From NCBI RefSeq assembly GCF_001435095.1, contig NZ_AZFC01000016.1, positions 199,332-263,331 of the forward strand: a DNA stretch of 64,000 nt, read 5' to 3'. The notes beneath the pieces were generated by a model. It saw nothing but the letters and a program-made list of their open reading frames with translations. It had not been told where the DNA came from and made no database searches. Below, piece by piece: positions 9,041-16,873 of the stretch (position 1 is the stretch's first letter; the number at the start of each line of letters is the position of its first letter). The position numbers and the translations under genes are program-made. Source of the DNA: Levilactobacillus spicheri DSM 15429. GTDB lineage: Bacteria; Bacillota; Bacilli; Lactobacillales; Lactobacillaceae.

Positions 9041-9274
9041 ACGTATCCAGGCCACAACATCTAAGCGTTGGAATACCTATTGAGTTCCTCTGATTAGTTA
9101 TTAACACTGACTTGGAATGTCAAAACTATCCCATCATCCTAAAACAACTATCAAAGTCATTTGGCAGATGTTTCATCCTCGCAAACGGCCCAGCTGAGCA
9201 GAGGCAATTGGCAGCCTTCGCTCATTTCAACCCGCCGGATGCACATCGCTGACAACTCAATCAACCACCATACG

Positions 9275-9302
9275 AAAAAACTCCCGGTCAATGACCAGGA
9301 GT
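9275..9302 (-). terminator. Intrinsic terminator of the SRP RNA gene
   Basis: On the minus strand ACTCCTGGTC pairs with GACCGGGAGT around a short loop (one wobble) and is followed by six T residues. It lies directly downstream of the SRP RNA. Confidence 0.85.
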
Positions 9303-9411
9303 GCTAAAAATCTCATAAACTTGAAGCACAAAGCGAATCAAACTTAGTGCTGCTTCCTTCCGGACCTGACACAATTCGTAAGCCCGCCCTTGCTTCAAGG
9401 CCTTAACGGCA
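9303..9411 (-). ncRNA. ffs: Signal recognition particle RNA, small (4.5S-like) form
   Basis: The minus strand contains the diagnostic SRP domain IV core GTCAGGTCCGGAAGGAAGC followed by AGCAC, closed by a long hairpin whose ends pair perfectly (CTTGAAGCA with TGCTTCAAG, about 9320-9400). The RNA pairs with Ffh to target membrane proteins to the Sec translocon. The short form without an Alu domain fits lactobacilli, and the place between tadA and dnaX is usual for the order. The 5' end is inferred from the promoter at 9418-9446 and the 3' end from the terminator. Confidence 0.93.
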
Positions 9412-9417
9412 AATACT

Positions 9418-9446
9418 AGTGTATCATGATTTTTCAGGACTGTCTA
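9418..9446 (-). promoter_or_regulatory. Predicted promoter of the SRP RNA gene
   Basis: TAGACA, exactly 17 bases, then TACACT on the minus strand. The -35 box lies inside the last codons of tadA and the -10 box lies just past its stop codon, so the RNA has its own promoter embedded in the upstream gene. Confidence 0.75.
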
Positions 9447-9975
9447 GCGACTTCTCAGCCGCCGCCTTTTTCGCCGCCTGACGCGCCTTCTTGGCCGCCT
9501 TCTGACGTTGCCGGGCCGCCTTGAAGAAGCCGACCATCCGCTCACCGGATTCCTTGGCCAGCAATCCCTCGTAGACCGTCACCCGGTGATTCAGCCGGTC
9601 GTCGGTCAGCGTCTGGTACAGGCTGTCGACCGCGCCCGCCTTGGGATCCCGGGCCCCGTAATAGACCGTGGGGATCCGCGAATTAATAATCGCGCCGCTA
9701 CACATTAGGCACGGCTCAATCGTCACGTAGAGCTGACAATCCTCGAGCCGCCAACTATTTAACGTCGCACAGGCCTCCTCGATGGCGCGGATCTCGGCGT
9801 GCAGCGTCGCGTCGTTGGCGTGCTCCCGCAGGTTGTGGCCCCGGCCAATGATCTGGTCGTGGTGGACGATCACCGCACCAATCGGGACCTCGCCGATGAT
9901 GCCGGCTTGGTCGGCCTCAAACAGCGCCTCCTGCATATAATGTTGTTCTTTACTTGAATAGGTCATCTGCCGCAT
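9424..9975 (-). CDS. tadA: tRNA-specific adenosine deaminase TadA
   Basis: A 183-residue zinc-dependent deaminase that converts A34 of target tRNAs to inosine. The zinc ligands and catalytic Glu are seen in LHAEIRAIEEA (near residue 59) and PCLMCSG (near 90). The C-terminus carries an extra run rich in Lys, Ala and Arg (about 148-175) not present in the core fold, possibly an RNA-binding tail. The usual bacterial substrate is tRNA-Arg(ACG); this window also encodes a tRNA-Leu with A34, a possible second substrate. A GAGGTGG site five bases upstream supports ATG 9975. Confidence 0.93.
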   Translation of the reverse strand: MRQMTYSSKEQHYMQEALFEADQAGIIGEVPIGAVIVHHDQIIGRGHNLREHANDATLHAEIRAIEEACATLNSWRLEDCQLYVTIEPCLMCSGAIINSRIPTVYYGARDPKAGAVDSLYQTLTDDRLNHRVTVYEGLLAKESGERMVGFFKAARQRQKAAKKARQAAKKAAAEKSLDSPEKS

Positions 9976-9991
9976 GCAGCCACCTCATTTC

Positions 9992-10600
9992 TTAAGCGCC
10001 CTGAACACTTTCCAGGATGTAGTATCCCTTATCTTTCTTAATGATCTGACAGTTGCCAAACGTCTCCGTCATGTGCTTCTTCGCCGACGGGGCCCCCTGC
10101 TTCTTCTGCAGGACCACCGTGAGCGTTCCCCCCGGCAACAGGTGCTGCGCCGCGTCCGTCAGCATGCTGGTCACGACGTCCTTCCCGGCCCGCACCGGCG
10201 GATTGGTCAGGATGGCCGCGTAGCGTTGGTCACCCAACGCTGCGTAGCGGTCGGATTCCACGATGGTCACGTTGGTGATCTGGTTTGCCGTGGCATTTTG
10301 CCGAGCCAAGGACAGGGCCAACTCGTTCACGTCCGCCATGGTCACCTGGCGGTCCGGCCAGCGCTTAGCCAGCGCTAACCCAATCGGGCCGTAGCCGCAG
10401 CCCAGGTCCAGCAGGTCGCCCGCGGGCACCTTGTCCGCCTCGAAGGCGTCGAGAAGAACCCGGGAACCGTAGTCCACGCGATTTTTCGAAAAAACGCCGT
10501 TATCGGTGGTAAACAACAGTTCGTTGCCTAAGAGGGTGAAGGGCCAGTGTTGTTCTTCGTGTACAACGTCTGGATTTTGTGTATAATAGTGATTAGTCAT
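9992..10600 (-). CDS. Class I SAM-dependent methyltransferase, RsmC/YbxB-like
   Basis: A 202-residue protein with the SAM-binding motif LDLGCGYGPIGLAL (near residue 62) and the target-amine motif NPPVRAGK (near 132), both typical of the RsmC family of 16S rRNA guanine-N2 methyltransferases. It is the single-domain form common in Firmicutes, so the exact rRNA target is inferred only from family. Start chosen at ATG 10600, which has AAAGGTGG eight bases upstream; a GTG at 10612 would overlap that site. It ends 17 bp before tadA and is probably cotranscribed with it. Confidence 0.88.
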   Translation of the reverse strand: MTNHYYTQNPDVVHEEQHWPFTLLGNELLFTTDNGVFSKNRVDYGSRVLLDAFEADKVPAGDLLDLGCGYGPIGLALAKRWPDRQVTMADVNELALSLARQNATANQITNVTIVESDRYAALGDQRYAAILTNPPVRAGKDVVTSMLTDAAQHLLPGGTLTVVLQKKQGAPSAKKHMTETFGNCQIIKKDKGYYILESVQGA

Positions 10601-10676
10601 TTTCGAGACCACCTTTTAGGTTTATTCTACCGTAGAAATCTGGCTCGTGCCAAATAAAATAATAAATTCGTCGGGA

Positions 10677-10724
10677 GCACCATATTTAGTGGTTATTGTA
10701 TAACTCAACCACCAAATATGGTGC
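10677..10724 (+). promoter_or_regulatory. Pair of NrdR boxes upstream of nrdHEF
   Basis: Two 16-base sites, 10677-10692 and 10709-10724, fit the NrdR consensus (ACAC-w-ATAT-wTw-GTGT): the first reads GCACCATATTTAGTGG, and the second is its near-exact inverted copy. Start-to-start spacing is 32 bases, three helical turns, as expected for NrdR boxes. NrdR represses ribonucleotide reductase genes in response to ATP/dATP. The two boxes also form one long hairpin with six T residues after it. Confidence 0.85.
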
Positions 10725-10733
10725 TTTTTTCAA

Positions 10734-10761
10734 TTGCGTTTTTCTCAATCTGGTGTACACT
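10734..10761 (+). promoter_or_regulatory. Predicted promoter of nrdH
   Basis: TTGCGT, 16 bases, TACACT, about 40 bases before the nrdH ATG and immediately downstream of the NrdR boxes. The -35 match is modest. Confidence 0.55.
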
Positions 10762-10800
10762 AAACACATTGAGAACGAAAGATAAGAGGATGTGGCAACA

Positions 10801-11028
10801 ATGAAAGTAACGGTTTATTCTAAGAACAATTGTATGCAGTGCAAGATGACGAAGCGTTTCTTAAGCGAACACAACGTGGACTTTGAAGAACGCAATATTA
10901 ACCAGAATCCCGAATATGTCACCTACTTAAAAGAACAGGGGTTTCAATCATTACCAGTCGTGGAAGCGGCTGGTCATAAGGCCTTTTTTGGGTTTCGGCC
11001 AGACCAATTGCAGCAAATCGCGGGTTAA
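10801..11028 (+). CDS. nrdH: Glutaredoxin-like protein NrdH
   Basis: A 75-residue thioredoxin-fold redoxin that supplies electrons to the class Ib ribonucleotide reductase NrdEF. The redox motif CMQC lies at residues 11-14, after the strand VTVYSKNN, and FQSLPVV near 49 is the conserved cis-proline segment. ATG 10801 is chosen because the protein then begins with the family-typical MKVTVYSK; an in-frame GTG nine bases earlier lies too close to the AAGAGG site. It is separated from nrdE by about 180 bp including a terminator-like hairpin, so nrdE may depend on readthrough. Confidence 0.95.
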   Translation: MKVTVYSKNNCMQCKMTKRFLSEHNVDFEERNINQNPEYVTYLKEQGFQSLPVVEAAGHKAFFGFRPDQLQQIAG

Positions 11029-11053
11029 CTGAAAGCTAACAAACCCGTCTTGG

Positions 11054-11088
11054 CGACGCCGTGTTTGTTCACGGTGGCGTCTTTTTTA
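11054..11088 (+). terminator. Terminator-like hairpin after nrdH
   Basis: GACGCCGTG pairs with CACGGTGGCGTC (two-base bulge), followed by TTTTTT. It lies between nrdH and nrdE, which presumably need balanced expression. I see no convincing new promoter between 11089 and 11208, so partial readthrough is likely. Confidence 0.7.
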
Positions 11089-11208
11089 TTGGATTGCTTC
11101 TCCCACCCCCTCGTCCATTCAGGGCTTTATTGATGGGGGAACCGCACTACCCGTCCCCGCTTGCCAGTGGGAGCGACCGAATCTAATCAGAAAGAAGAGA
11201 GTACGCGC

Positions 11209-13374
11209 ATGAGCCTAAAAGACCTCAAAAACGTCACGTATTATGATTTGAACAACGAAATCAACATCCCCGTCGATGGTCAGATTCCGTTGAACAAGGA
11301 CCAGGAAGCCCTCCAAGCCTTCCTGAAGGAAAACGTGCAACCCAACACCAAACAATTTGGATCACTGCGGGAACGGTTCGACTTCCTGATCAAGGACAAC
11401 TACGTCGAAGCCGCCGTGGTCAACCAGTACCCGTTCAGCTTCATCGAAGACCTGTACACCTACCTGAAGGACCAACACTTCCACTTTAAGTCCTTCATGG
11501 CCGCCTACAAGTTCTACGCCCAGTATGCCTTGAAGACCGACGACAACGCCTACTACCTCGAAAACTTCATCGACCGGGTCGCCATGAACGCCCTGGACTT
11601 CGGGGGCGGTGACCAGCAGTTGGCCCACGACCTCGCCGATGAGATCATCCACCAACGCTACCAACCCGCGACGCCGAGCTTCCTAAACGCTGGGCGCGCA
11701 CGCCGGGGTGAACTGGTCTCGTGTTTTCTGATCCAGTCGACCGACGACATGAACACCATCGGCCGGACCATCAACTCCGCGCTACAACTGTCCCGAATCG
11801 GGGGCGGGGTCGGCATCAGCCTCTCGAACCTGCGGGGGGCCGGTGACCCGATCAAGCACATCGACGGCGCCGCTTCCGGGGTCGTGCCGGTCATGAAGCT
11901 GCTCGAAGACAGCTTCTCTTATTCCAACCAGCTGGGCCAGCGGCAAGGGGCCGGCGTGGTCTACCTGAGCGTCTTCCATCCCGACATCATCGCCTTTTTA
12001 GGGGCCAAGAAGGAAAACGCCGACGAAAAGATCCGGCTGAAGACCCTCTCGCTCGGGGTCACGGTGCCCGACAAGTTCTACCAGCTGTGTGAACAGGACG
12101 CCGACATGTACCTCTTTAGCCCGTACGACGTCGAACGCATCTACGGCAAGCCCTTCTCCTACGTGGACATCACGGCCGAGTACGACAAGATGGTCGCCAA
12201 CCCAGACATTCGCAAGAAGAAGCTCAAGGCGCGGGAACTGGAGACCGAAATCGGCAAGCTGCAACAGGAATCCGGGTACCCCTACATCGTCAACATCGAC
12301 ACGGCTAACCGCGAGAACCCCATCAAGGGCCGCATCGTGATGAGTAACCTGTGTTCCGAGATCATGCAGGTCCAGACCCCCACGACCTACAACAACAAGC
12401 AAGAATACGAAAAGTTGGGGACCGACATCTCCTGCAACCTGGGATCAACTAACATCGTGAACCTGATGACGTCTCCGGACTTCGGGCATTCCGTGGAAAC
12501 CATGGTCCGGGCCCTGACCTACGTCACCGACCACTCGGACATCGACGTGGTGCCGTCCATCCAACACGGCAACCACTTGGCCCACACGATTGGCTTAGGC
12601 GCCATGGGACTCCACAGTTACTTCGCCAAGAACCACATGATGTACGGGTCCCACGACAGTATCGCCTTCACCAGCGTCTACTTCATGCTGCTGAACTACT
12701 GGACGCTCAAGGCGTCGAACCAGATCGCCAAGGAACGGCACGAGACCTTCCACAACTTTGCGGAAAGCAAGTACGCCGATGGCTCCTACTTCGACCGGTA
12801 CACCCAGACCGACTGGCGGCCAACCTCTGCCAAGGTTCAGGGCCTCTTCAGCAACGTTTGGCTCCCATCACCCGAGGACTGGGCCCAGCTCAAGGCTGAC
12901 GTGATGCGTGACGGGCTCTACCACCAGAACCGGATGGCCGTAGCGCCGAACGGTTCGATCTCCTACATCAACGACACCACGGCGAGCCTCCACCCGATCA
13001 TCAACCGGATCGAGGAACGGCAGGAAAAGAAGATTGGGAAGATCTACTACCCGGCACCGTACCTGAGCAACGACACCATGCCGTACTACAAGTCGGCGTA
13101 CGACACCGACATGCGCCGGGTCATCGACGTTTACGCCGCGGCCCAGAAGCACGTGGACCAAGGGATGAGCCTGACGCTGTTCATGCGGTCGACGATTCCG
13201 GCCGGTCTGTACGAATGGAAGAACGGCCGGACCGACAAGATGACCACCCGGGATCTGAGCATCCTGCGGAACTACGCGTACCGCAAGGGCATCAAGTCGA
13301 TCTACTACGTCCGGACCTTCACCGACGACAACAACGAAGTCGGTGCCAACCAATGTGAAAGTTGTGTCATCTAG
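11209..13374 (+). CDS. nrdE: Class Ib ribonucleoside-diphosphate reductase, alpha subunit
   Basis: A 721-residue catalytic subunit that reduces ribonucleoside diphosphates to deoxyribonucleotides, using the radical generated by NrdF. Visible: TPSFLNAGRARRGELVSCFL near residue 155-175 with one active-site cysteine, the radical-loop cysteine and Asn/Glu region around SNLCSE (near 380), the GLGAMGLHSY segment near 465, and the C-terminal redox pair in CESC just before the end. The ATP-cone of class Ia enzymes is absent, as expected for class Ib. ATG 11209 (MSLKDLKN) matches homologues; the upstream in-frame codons lack a ribosome site. nrdI is not in the window. Confidence 0.97.
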   Translation: MSLKDLKNVTYYDLNNEINIPVDGQIPLNKDQEALQAFLKENVQPNTKQFGSLRERFDFLIKDNYVEAAVVNQYPFSFIEDLYTYLKDQHFHFKSFMAAYKFYAQYALKTDDNAYYLENFIDRVAMNALDFGGGDQQLAHDLADEIIHQRYQPATPSFLNAGRARRGELVSCFLIQSTDDMNTIGRTINSALQLSRIGGGVGISLSNLRGAGDPIKHIDGAASGVVPVMKLLEDSFSYSNQLGQRQGAGVVYLSVFHPDIIAFLGAKKENADEKIRLKTLSLGVTVPDKFYQLCEQDADMYLFSPYDVERIYGKPFSYVDITAEYDKMVANPDIRKKKLKARELETEIGKLQQESGYPYIVNIDTANRENPIKGRIVMSNLCSEIMQVQTPTTYNNKQEYEKLGTDISCNLGSTNIVNLMTSPDFGHSVETMVRALTYVTDHSDIDVVPSIQHGNHLAHTIGLGAMGLHSYFAKNHMMYGSHDSIAFTSVYFMLLNYWTLKASNQIAKERHETFHNFAESKYADGSYFDRYTQTDWRPTSAKVQGLFSNVWLPSPEDWAQLKADVMRDGLYHQNRMAVAPNGSISYINDTTASLHPIINRIEERQEKKIGKIYYPAPYLSNDTMPYYKSAYDTDMRRVIDVYAAAQKHVDQGMSLTLFMRSTIPAGLYEWKNGRTDKMTTRDLSILRNYAYRKGIKSIYYVRTFTDDNNEVGANQCESCVI

Positions 13375-13514
13375 GCTTGACCCGAACTAATGGCATCATA
13401 TGGTGGTAACTGCCGAATGTTCCATCGCTAGCATAAGATGTTGGCATGATTCGTTCGGAGGGGTCCCCCACTATCACGTTTGGAGGGTTCCCCAAAATTG
13501 GCTCAGGAGTGAAA

Positions 13515-13548
13515 TTTGTCTAAGTCGGCGTTTTGCGGCTTAGACAAA
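13515..13548 (+). other. Strong hairpin in the nrdE-nrdF gap
   Basis: TTTGTCTAAG (13515-13524) pairs perfectly with CTTAGACAAA (13539-13548) around a GC-rich loop that can pair further. No T-run follows, so it is not a standard terminator. The 312-base gap 13375-13686 has no gene; around 13455-13500 it also holds two smaller G-rich/C-rich snap-backs (GGAGGGGTCCCC and GGAGGGTTCCCC). Confidence 0.7.
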
Positions 13549-13686
13549 GACCGGTATTTAAGACCTGGTTTGCGGGCTTCCAGCCATATTTTTGTCGCCC
13601 CGGAAGATGCCAGCCTCATCAAGTACAGATAACGTAATTTTAAACAGTCCCACAAGCAATTGGCTTCTCAACAAAGGAGTGTAAAT

Positions 13687-14697
13687 ATGGCAGCAATGAA
13701 CGCTGATGGCAACTATCAAGCCATTAACTGGAATGAAGTTTCCGATGAAATCGATAAGGCAACCTGGGAAAAGCTGACCGAGCAATTCTGGTTGGACACC
13801 CGGATCCCCGTCTCCAACGACCTGGACGACTGGCGGACGCTCGACGACGACCATAAATGGGTCGTGGGCCACGTCTTCGGGGGCCTGACCTTGTTGGACA
13901 CCCTGCAGTCCCAAGACGGGATGGCGGCCCTGCGTCGCGACGTCAAGACCCAACACGAGACCGCGGTCCTGAACAACATCCAATTCATGGAATCCGTCCA
14001 CGCCAAGAGTTACTCCACGATTTTCTCGACGCTCAACACGCCCGACGAAATCGAGGAAATCTTCAAGTGGAGCGACTCCGAGGAGTTCCTGCAAAACAAG
14101 ACCAAGCGCATCTACACGTTGTACCACGACGACGAGCACCCGTTGAAGAAAAAGATCTCCAGCGTTTTCCTGGAAACCTTCCTGTTCTACTCCGGCTTCT
14201 TCACCCCGCTCTACTACCTGGGGCACAACAAGCTGGCCAACGTGGCCGAAATCATCAAGTTGATTCTGCGGGACGAATCCGTCCACGGCACCTACATCGG
14301 CTACAAGTTCCAGCTGGGCATGAAGGAACTGACCGACAACGAACAGCAGGCCATGAAGGACTGGATGTACGACTTCTTGTACAACCTGTACGATAACGAA
14401 GAGAAGTACACCCACCTGATGTACGACCAAGTCGGCTGGACCGACGAAGTCCTGACCTTCATCCGCTACAACGCCAACAAGGCCCTGATGAACCTGGGCC
14501 AGGATCCGCTCTTCCCCGACACCGCCGAGGACGTGAACCCGATCGTCATGAACGGGATCTCGACCTCCACGGCCAACCACGACTTCTTCTCGCAGGTCGG
14601 GAACGGCTACCTGTTAGGAAACGTCGAGGCCATGAACGACAGCGACTACCAGATCGGCGAACCGGCCGACCCGGAAGATCCACATCACGATAAATAA
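13687..14697 (+). CDS. nrdF: Class Ib ribonucleoside-diphosphate reductase, beta subunit
   Basis: A 336-residue radical-generating subunit, metal-dependent (dimanganese or diiron) with a tyrosyl radical. Ferritin-like metal ligands appear in the helices containing NIQFMESVHAKSYS (near 97-110) and ILRDESVHGTYIGYK (near 195-210). The partner proteins are NrdE for catalysis and, in this class, NrdI for activation (not seen here). ATG 13687 is chosen because AAAGGAG lies just upstream; a TTG-initiated extension has no support. It is separated from nrdE by 312 bp with a strong hairpin. Confidence 0.97.
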   Translation: MAAMNADGNYQAINWNEVSDEIDKATWEKLTEQFWLDTRIPVSNDLDDWRTLDDDHKWVVGHVFGGLTLLDTLQSQDGMAALRRDVKTQHETAVLNNIQFMESVHAKSYSTIFSTLNTPDEIEEIFKWSDSEEFLQNKTKRIYTLYHDDEHPLKKKISSVFLETFLFYSGFFTPLYYLGHNKLANVAEIIKLILRDESVHGTYIGYKFQLGMKELTDNEQQAMKDWMYDFLYNLYDNEEKYTHLMYDQVGWTDEVLTFIRYNANKALMNLGQDPLFPDTAEDVNPIVMNGISTSTANHDFFSQVGNGYLLGNVEAMNDSDYQIGEPADPEDPHHDK

Positions 14698-14746
14698 CCA
14701 CGTGCCCCCGGGCGGGTTGTCCGCCGAGGCGTCCGTGACACCATTC

Positions 14747-14788
14747 AAAAAGTCTGGCAACTTCCAACGAGGTTGTCAGACTTTTTTT
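14747..14788. terminator. Bidirectional terminator between nrdF and metF
   Basis: AAAAAGTCTGGCAAC pairs with GTTGTCAGACTTTTT (one wobble/mismatch), giving a T-run on both strands. It serves the convergent nrdF and metF genes. Confidence 0.9.
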
Positions 14789-14798
14789 GGTCACTTGA

Positions 14799-15653
14799 TT
14801 ATTTCTCAAATAGTGCCGCCGTGCGCGCGTAAATGGCGGCCACCGTGCTGGCTTGGTTCAGGGTGAACAGGTGGATCCCCGCCACCCCGTGAGCCACCAG
14901 GTCGTTGATCTGCTCCACCGCGTAGTCGAGGCCCACCGCCCGGAAGGCCACCGGGTCATCCCATACCCGATCCAAGCGCGTCCGCAACGGCTGCGGCAGC
15001 CGCGCCCCGAAGTCCGTTTCCACCCGCAACGCCTGTTGGCGACTCAAAATCGGCAGGATGCCGGCAAGAATCGGCACCGTGATGTCCCGCGCCGCACAAT
15101 CCGCTCGGAAGCGGTCAAACTGCTGATTATCGTAGAAAACCTGCGTCATCACCCGGTCACAGCCCGCGGCGACCTTCTCTTGCAGGTGGGCCAGGTCGGC
15201 CTCGCGCGTGGGCGACTCCGGGTGACCGGCGGGATACCCCGCCCCCGCCAGCCGGAACTGGGGGTTGCGGGCTTTAATGAAGCGAATCAGGTCGCTGGCA
15301 TGGGGAAAATCGGCCCCCGGCGTCTGGCCCGGATCCAAGTCGCCCCGCAGACCCAGAATCTGGGTTACCCCCAGGCTCTCAAGGTCGGCTAAGATTCGGC
15401 TGACCTGGGTCTTGGAGGTGTAGGCCGCCAACAGGTGCACCATCACGGGACACCCCACCCGCGCTTGAACCGTCTGGGCCAGCCCCAGGGTCGCCTGTTC
15501 GTAGTCCAACTGGTGATTGGTGTAGGTCACACTGACAAACGCCGGGTGACAGCCCCGCAGCTGGTCCAGCGTCGTCAGCAGCGCGGCCCGGTCCGCGGGG
15601 GATTGCGGCGGAAAAACTTCGAACGATAAAGTTGGTGGCTGAATGGATGACAT
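14799..15653 (-). CDS. metF: 5,10-methylenetetrahydrofolate reductase
   Basis: A 284-residue FAD-dependent TIM-barrel enzyme reducing 5,10-methylene-THF to 5-methyl-THF, the methyl donor for methionine synthesis. Family motifs: SFEVFPPQ at 10-17, FVSVTYTNH (the usual VTYGAGG region) near 38-46, ILGLRGDLDP near 105-115, and MTQVFYDNQQFDRF near 175-188 (usual QFFFD). Length fits MetF (about 280-300). AGGAGG nine bases upstream supports ATG 15653. No methionine synthase gene is adjacent, and I saw no S-box or T-box in the short upstream region. Confidence 0.93.
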   Translation of the reverse strand: MSSIQPPTLSFEVFPPQSPADRAALLTTLDQLRGCHPAFVSVTYTNHQLDYEQATLGLAQTVQARVGCPVMVHLLAAYTSKTQVSRILADLESLGVTQILGLRGDLDPGQTPGADFPHASDLIRFIKARNPQFRLAGAGYPAGHPESPTREADLAHLQEKVAAGCDRVMTQVFYDNQQFDRFRADCAARDITVPILAGILPILSRQQALRVETDFGARLPQPLRTRLDRVWDDPVAFRAVGLDYAVEQINDLVAHGVAGIHLFTLNQASTVAAIYARTAALFEK

Positions 15654-15842
15654 TGGCGAACCCCTCCTACGGGTGAATTTTGGCTTCGGTGGTTCTAATA
15701 ACCTATCTTAAAGCTACCACTAACCATCCCCCTCCCGCAAGACGCCAGATTTTCCCAATCGCGCTGGGGGCTTTGCGGTATAATGGAACCATCTTGCGCG
15801 CCGCGGCTAAACCGGCGGCGCCACATTTCTGGGGGTTCTCAC

Positions 15843-16421
15843 ATGCCAACGATTAAGAATGTCTGTGTCTTTTGCGGGTCGAATCACGGATTGGACCCGG
15901 CCTTTAAACGCGAAACCGAAGCGCTGGGACGCTACCTCGCCAGCCACCACCATCCCGTGGTCTACGGGGGCGGCAAGGAAGGCTTGATGGGGACCATCGC
16001 AACGGCCACCATGGACGCCGGGGGCGAGGTCATCGGCATCATCCCGACCTTTTTAGCCGAGATGAACCTGGCCAAGACCGACGTGACCCAGCTGATTCAG
16101 ACGGCGACCATGGACGAACGCAAGGACGAGATGATGCGCCAGTCCGATGCCTTCATTGTCCTGCCCGGCGGCTTCGGGACCTTCGAGGAGTTCACGACCA
16201 TGTTATCGTGGAGCCAGCTGAACGTGCACCAGAAGCCGATTGCCCTGTTCAACATCGACCACTACTTCGACGACCTGGTGGCGATGATGCAAAAATGTTG
16301 CGACGCGGGCTTCGCGCCCCAGGAAAACATGGACCTGTTCATCGACGCCGCCACCATCGACCAGATGTTTACCGGCTTCCAGAACTTCCAGCACCAGCTT
16401 CCTTACAAATACACCAACTAA
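15843..16421 (+). CDS. LOG-family (TIGR00730) Rossmann-fold nucleotide hydrolase
   Basis: A 192-residue member of the lysine-decarboxylase-like/LOG family. The motif PGGFGTFEE (near 109-117) with the preceding arginine-containing stretch is the family's nucleotide-binding and catalytic signature, and VYGGGKEGLMG (near 40-50) binds phosphate. Family members cleave N6-modified or plain AMP to base and ribose 5-phosphate; annotation as lysine decarboxylase is a historical misnomer. ATG 15843 begins the conserved MPTIKNVCVFCGS; an upstream in-frame ATG has no ribosome site and overlaps the probable TATAAT at 15779. Confidence 0.88.
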   Translation: MPTIKNVCVFCGSNHGLDPAFKRETEALGRYLASHHHPVVYGGGKEGLMGTIATATMDAGGEVIGIIPTFLAEMNLAKTDVTQLIQTATMDERKDEMMRQSDAFIVLPGGFGTFEEFTTMLSWSQLNVHQKPIALFNIDHYFDDLVAMMQKCCDAGFAPQENMDLFIDAATIDQMFTGFQNFQHQLPYKYTN

Positions 16422-16460
16422 ACTGTGCCTTTCAAGAAAGTGGCAGGACACCATTCGCTC

Positions 16461-16612
16461 CACGCCGGCGAGCAAGATGCCCGTAGTGGGCACGACTCCG
16501 AAGCCCTGCAAAGTTCGCAGGTCTCCGGAGATCGGCCTTGATGTAATCTGGCACAAAACGCCAGATTACATCAATTTCACAACGGCCATCAAGTCGCCTC
16601 TGTTCCGCTGAC
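16461..16612 (+). repeat. Structured intergenic repeat, copy C
   Basis: Starts CACGCCGGCGAGCAAG. Hairpin 1 at 16498-16528 (outer CCG/CGG, inner CTGC/GCAG). Hairpin 2 at 16538-16574 has a perfect 15-base stem (TTGATGTAATCTGGC with its exact complement). Downstream 16640-16800 carries a tail (AGCAATCGACAGCTGCCACT) that recurs near 61890. No gene is seen in 16422-16873. Confidence 0.85.
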
Positions 16613-16807
16613 ATCGTCGAATATCAGCAACACACTTCTAGTACAATGGCAATTTGTATCAGTTTCAGTTACTAGCTCTTCTGATGACTACGAAGACCAC
16701 CAAAAAGTTGACTTAAGATAGTCCTCACAACTATCTAGTGGAAGCAATCGACAGCTGCCACTGATTTCAACGCGTACGATGCATCCCATCATTAAATTCA
16801 TCAACCC

Positions 16808-16857
16808 AAAACGGCTTCCCCGGGACCCAGTCCTGGAGAAGCCGTTTATTATTTTTC
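16808..16857. terminator. Hairpin terminator between LOG gene region and mprF
   Basis: AAACGGCTTC pairs exactly with GAAGCCGTTT, with additional pairing in the loop. T-rich sequence follows on the plus strand (TTTATTATTTTT), and TTTT on the minus strand downstream of mprF. Confidence 0.8.
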
Positions 16858-16873
16858 AGATGGGTCTCCCCCA

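Noticed and set aside
10677-10730. Interpretation of the NrdR hairpin as a plain terminator for a plus-strand gene
   Set aside because: The upstream gene is on the minus strand and starts here, so no plus-strand transcript needs ending; box consensus and 32-base spacing explain the sequence better.
15654-15782. S-box or T-box upstream of metF
   Set aside because: No matching core sequence or terminator/antiterminator pair seen in the leader.
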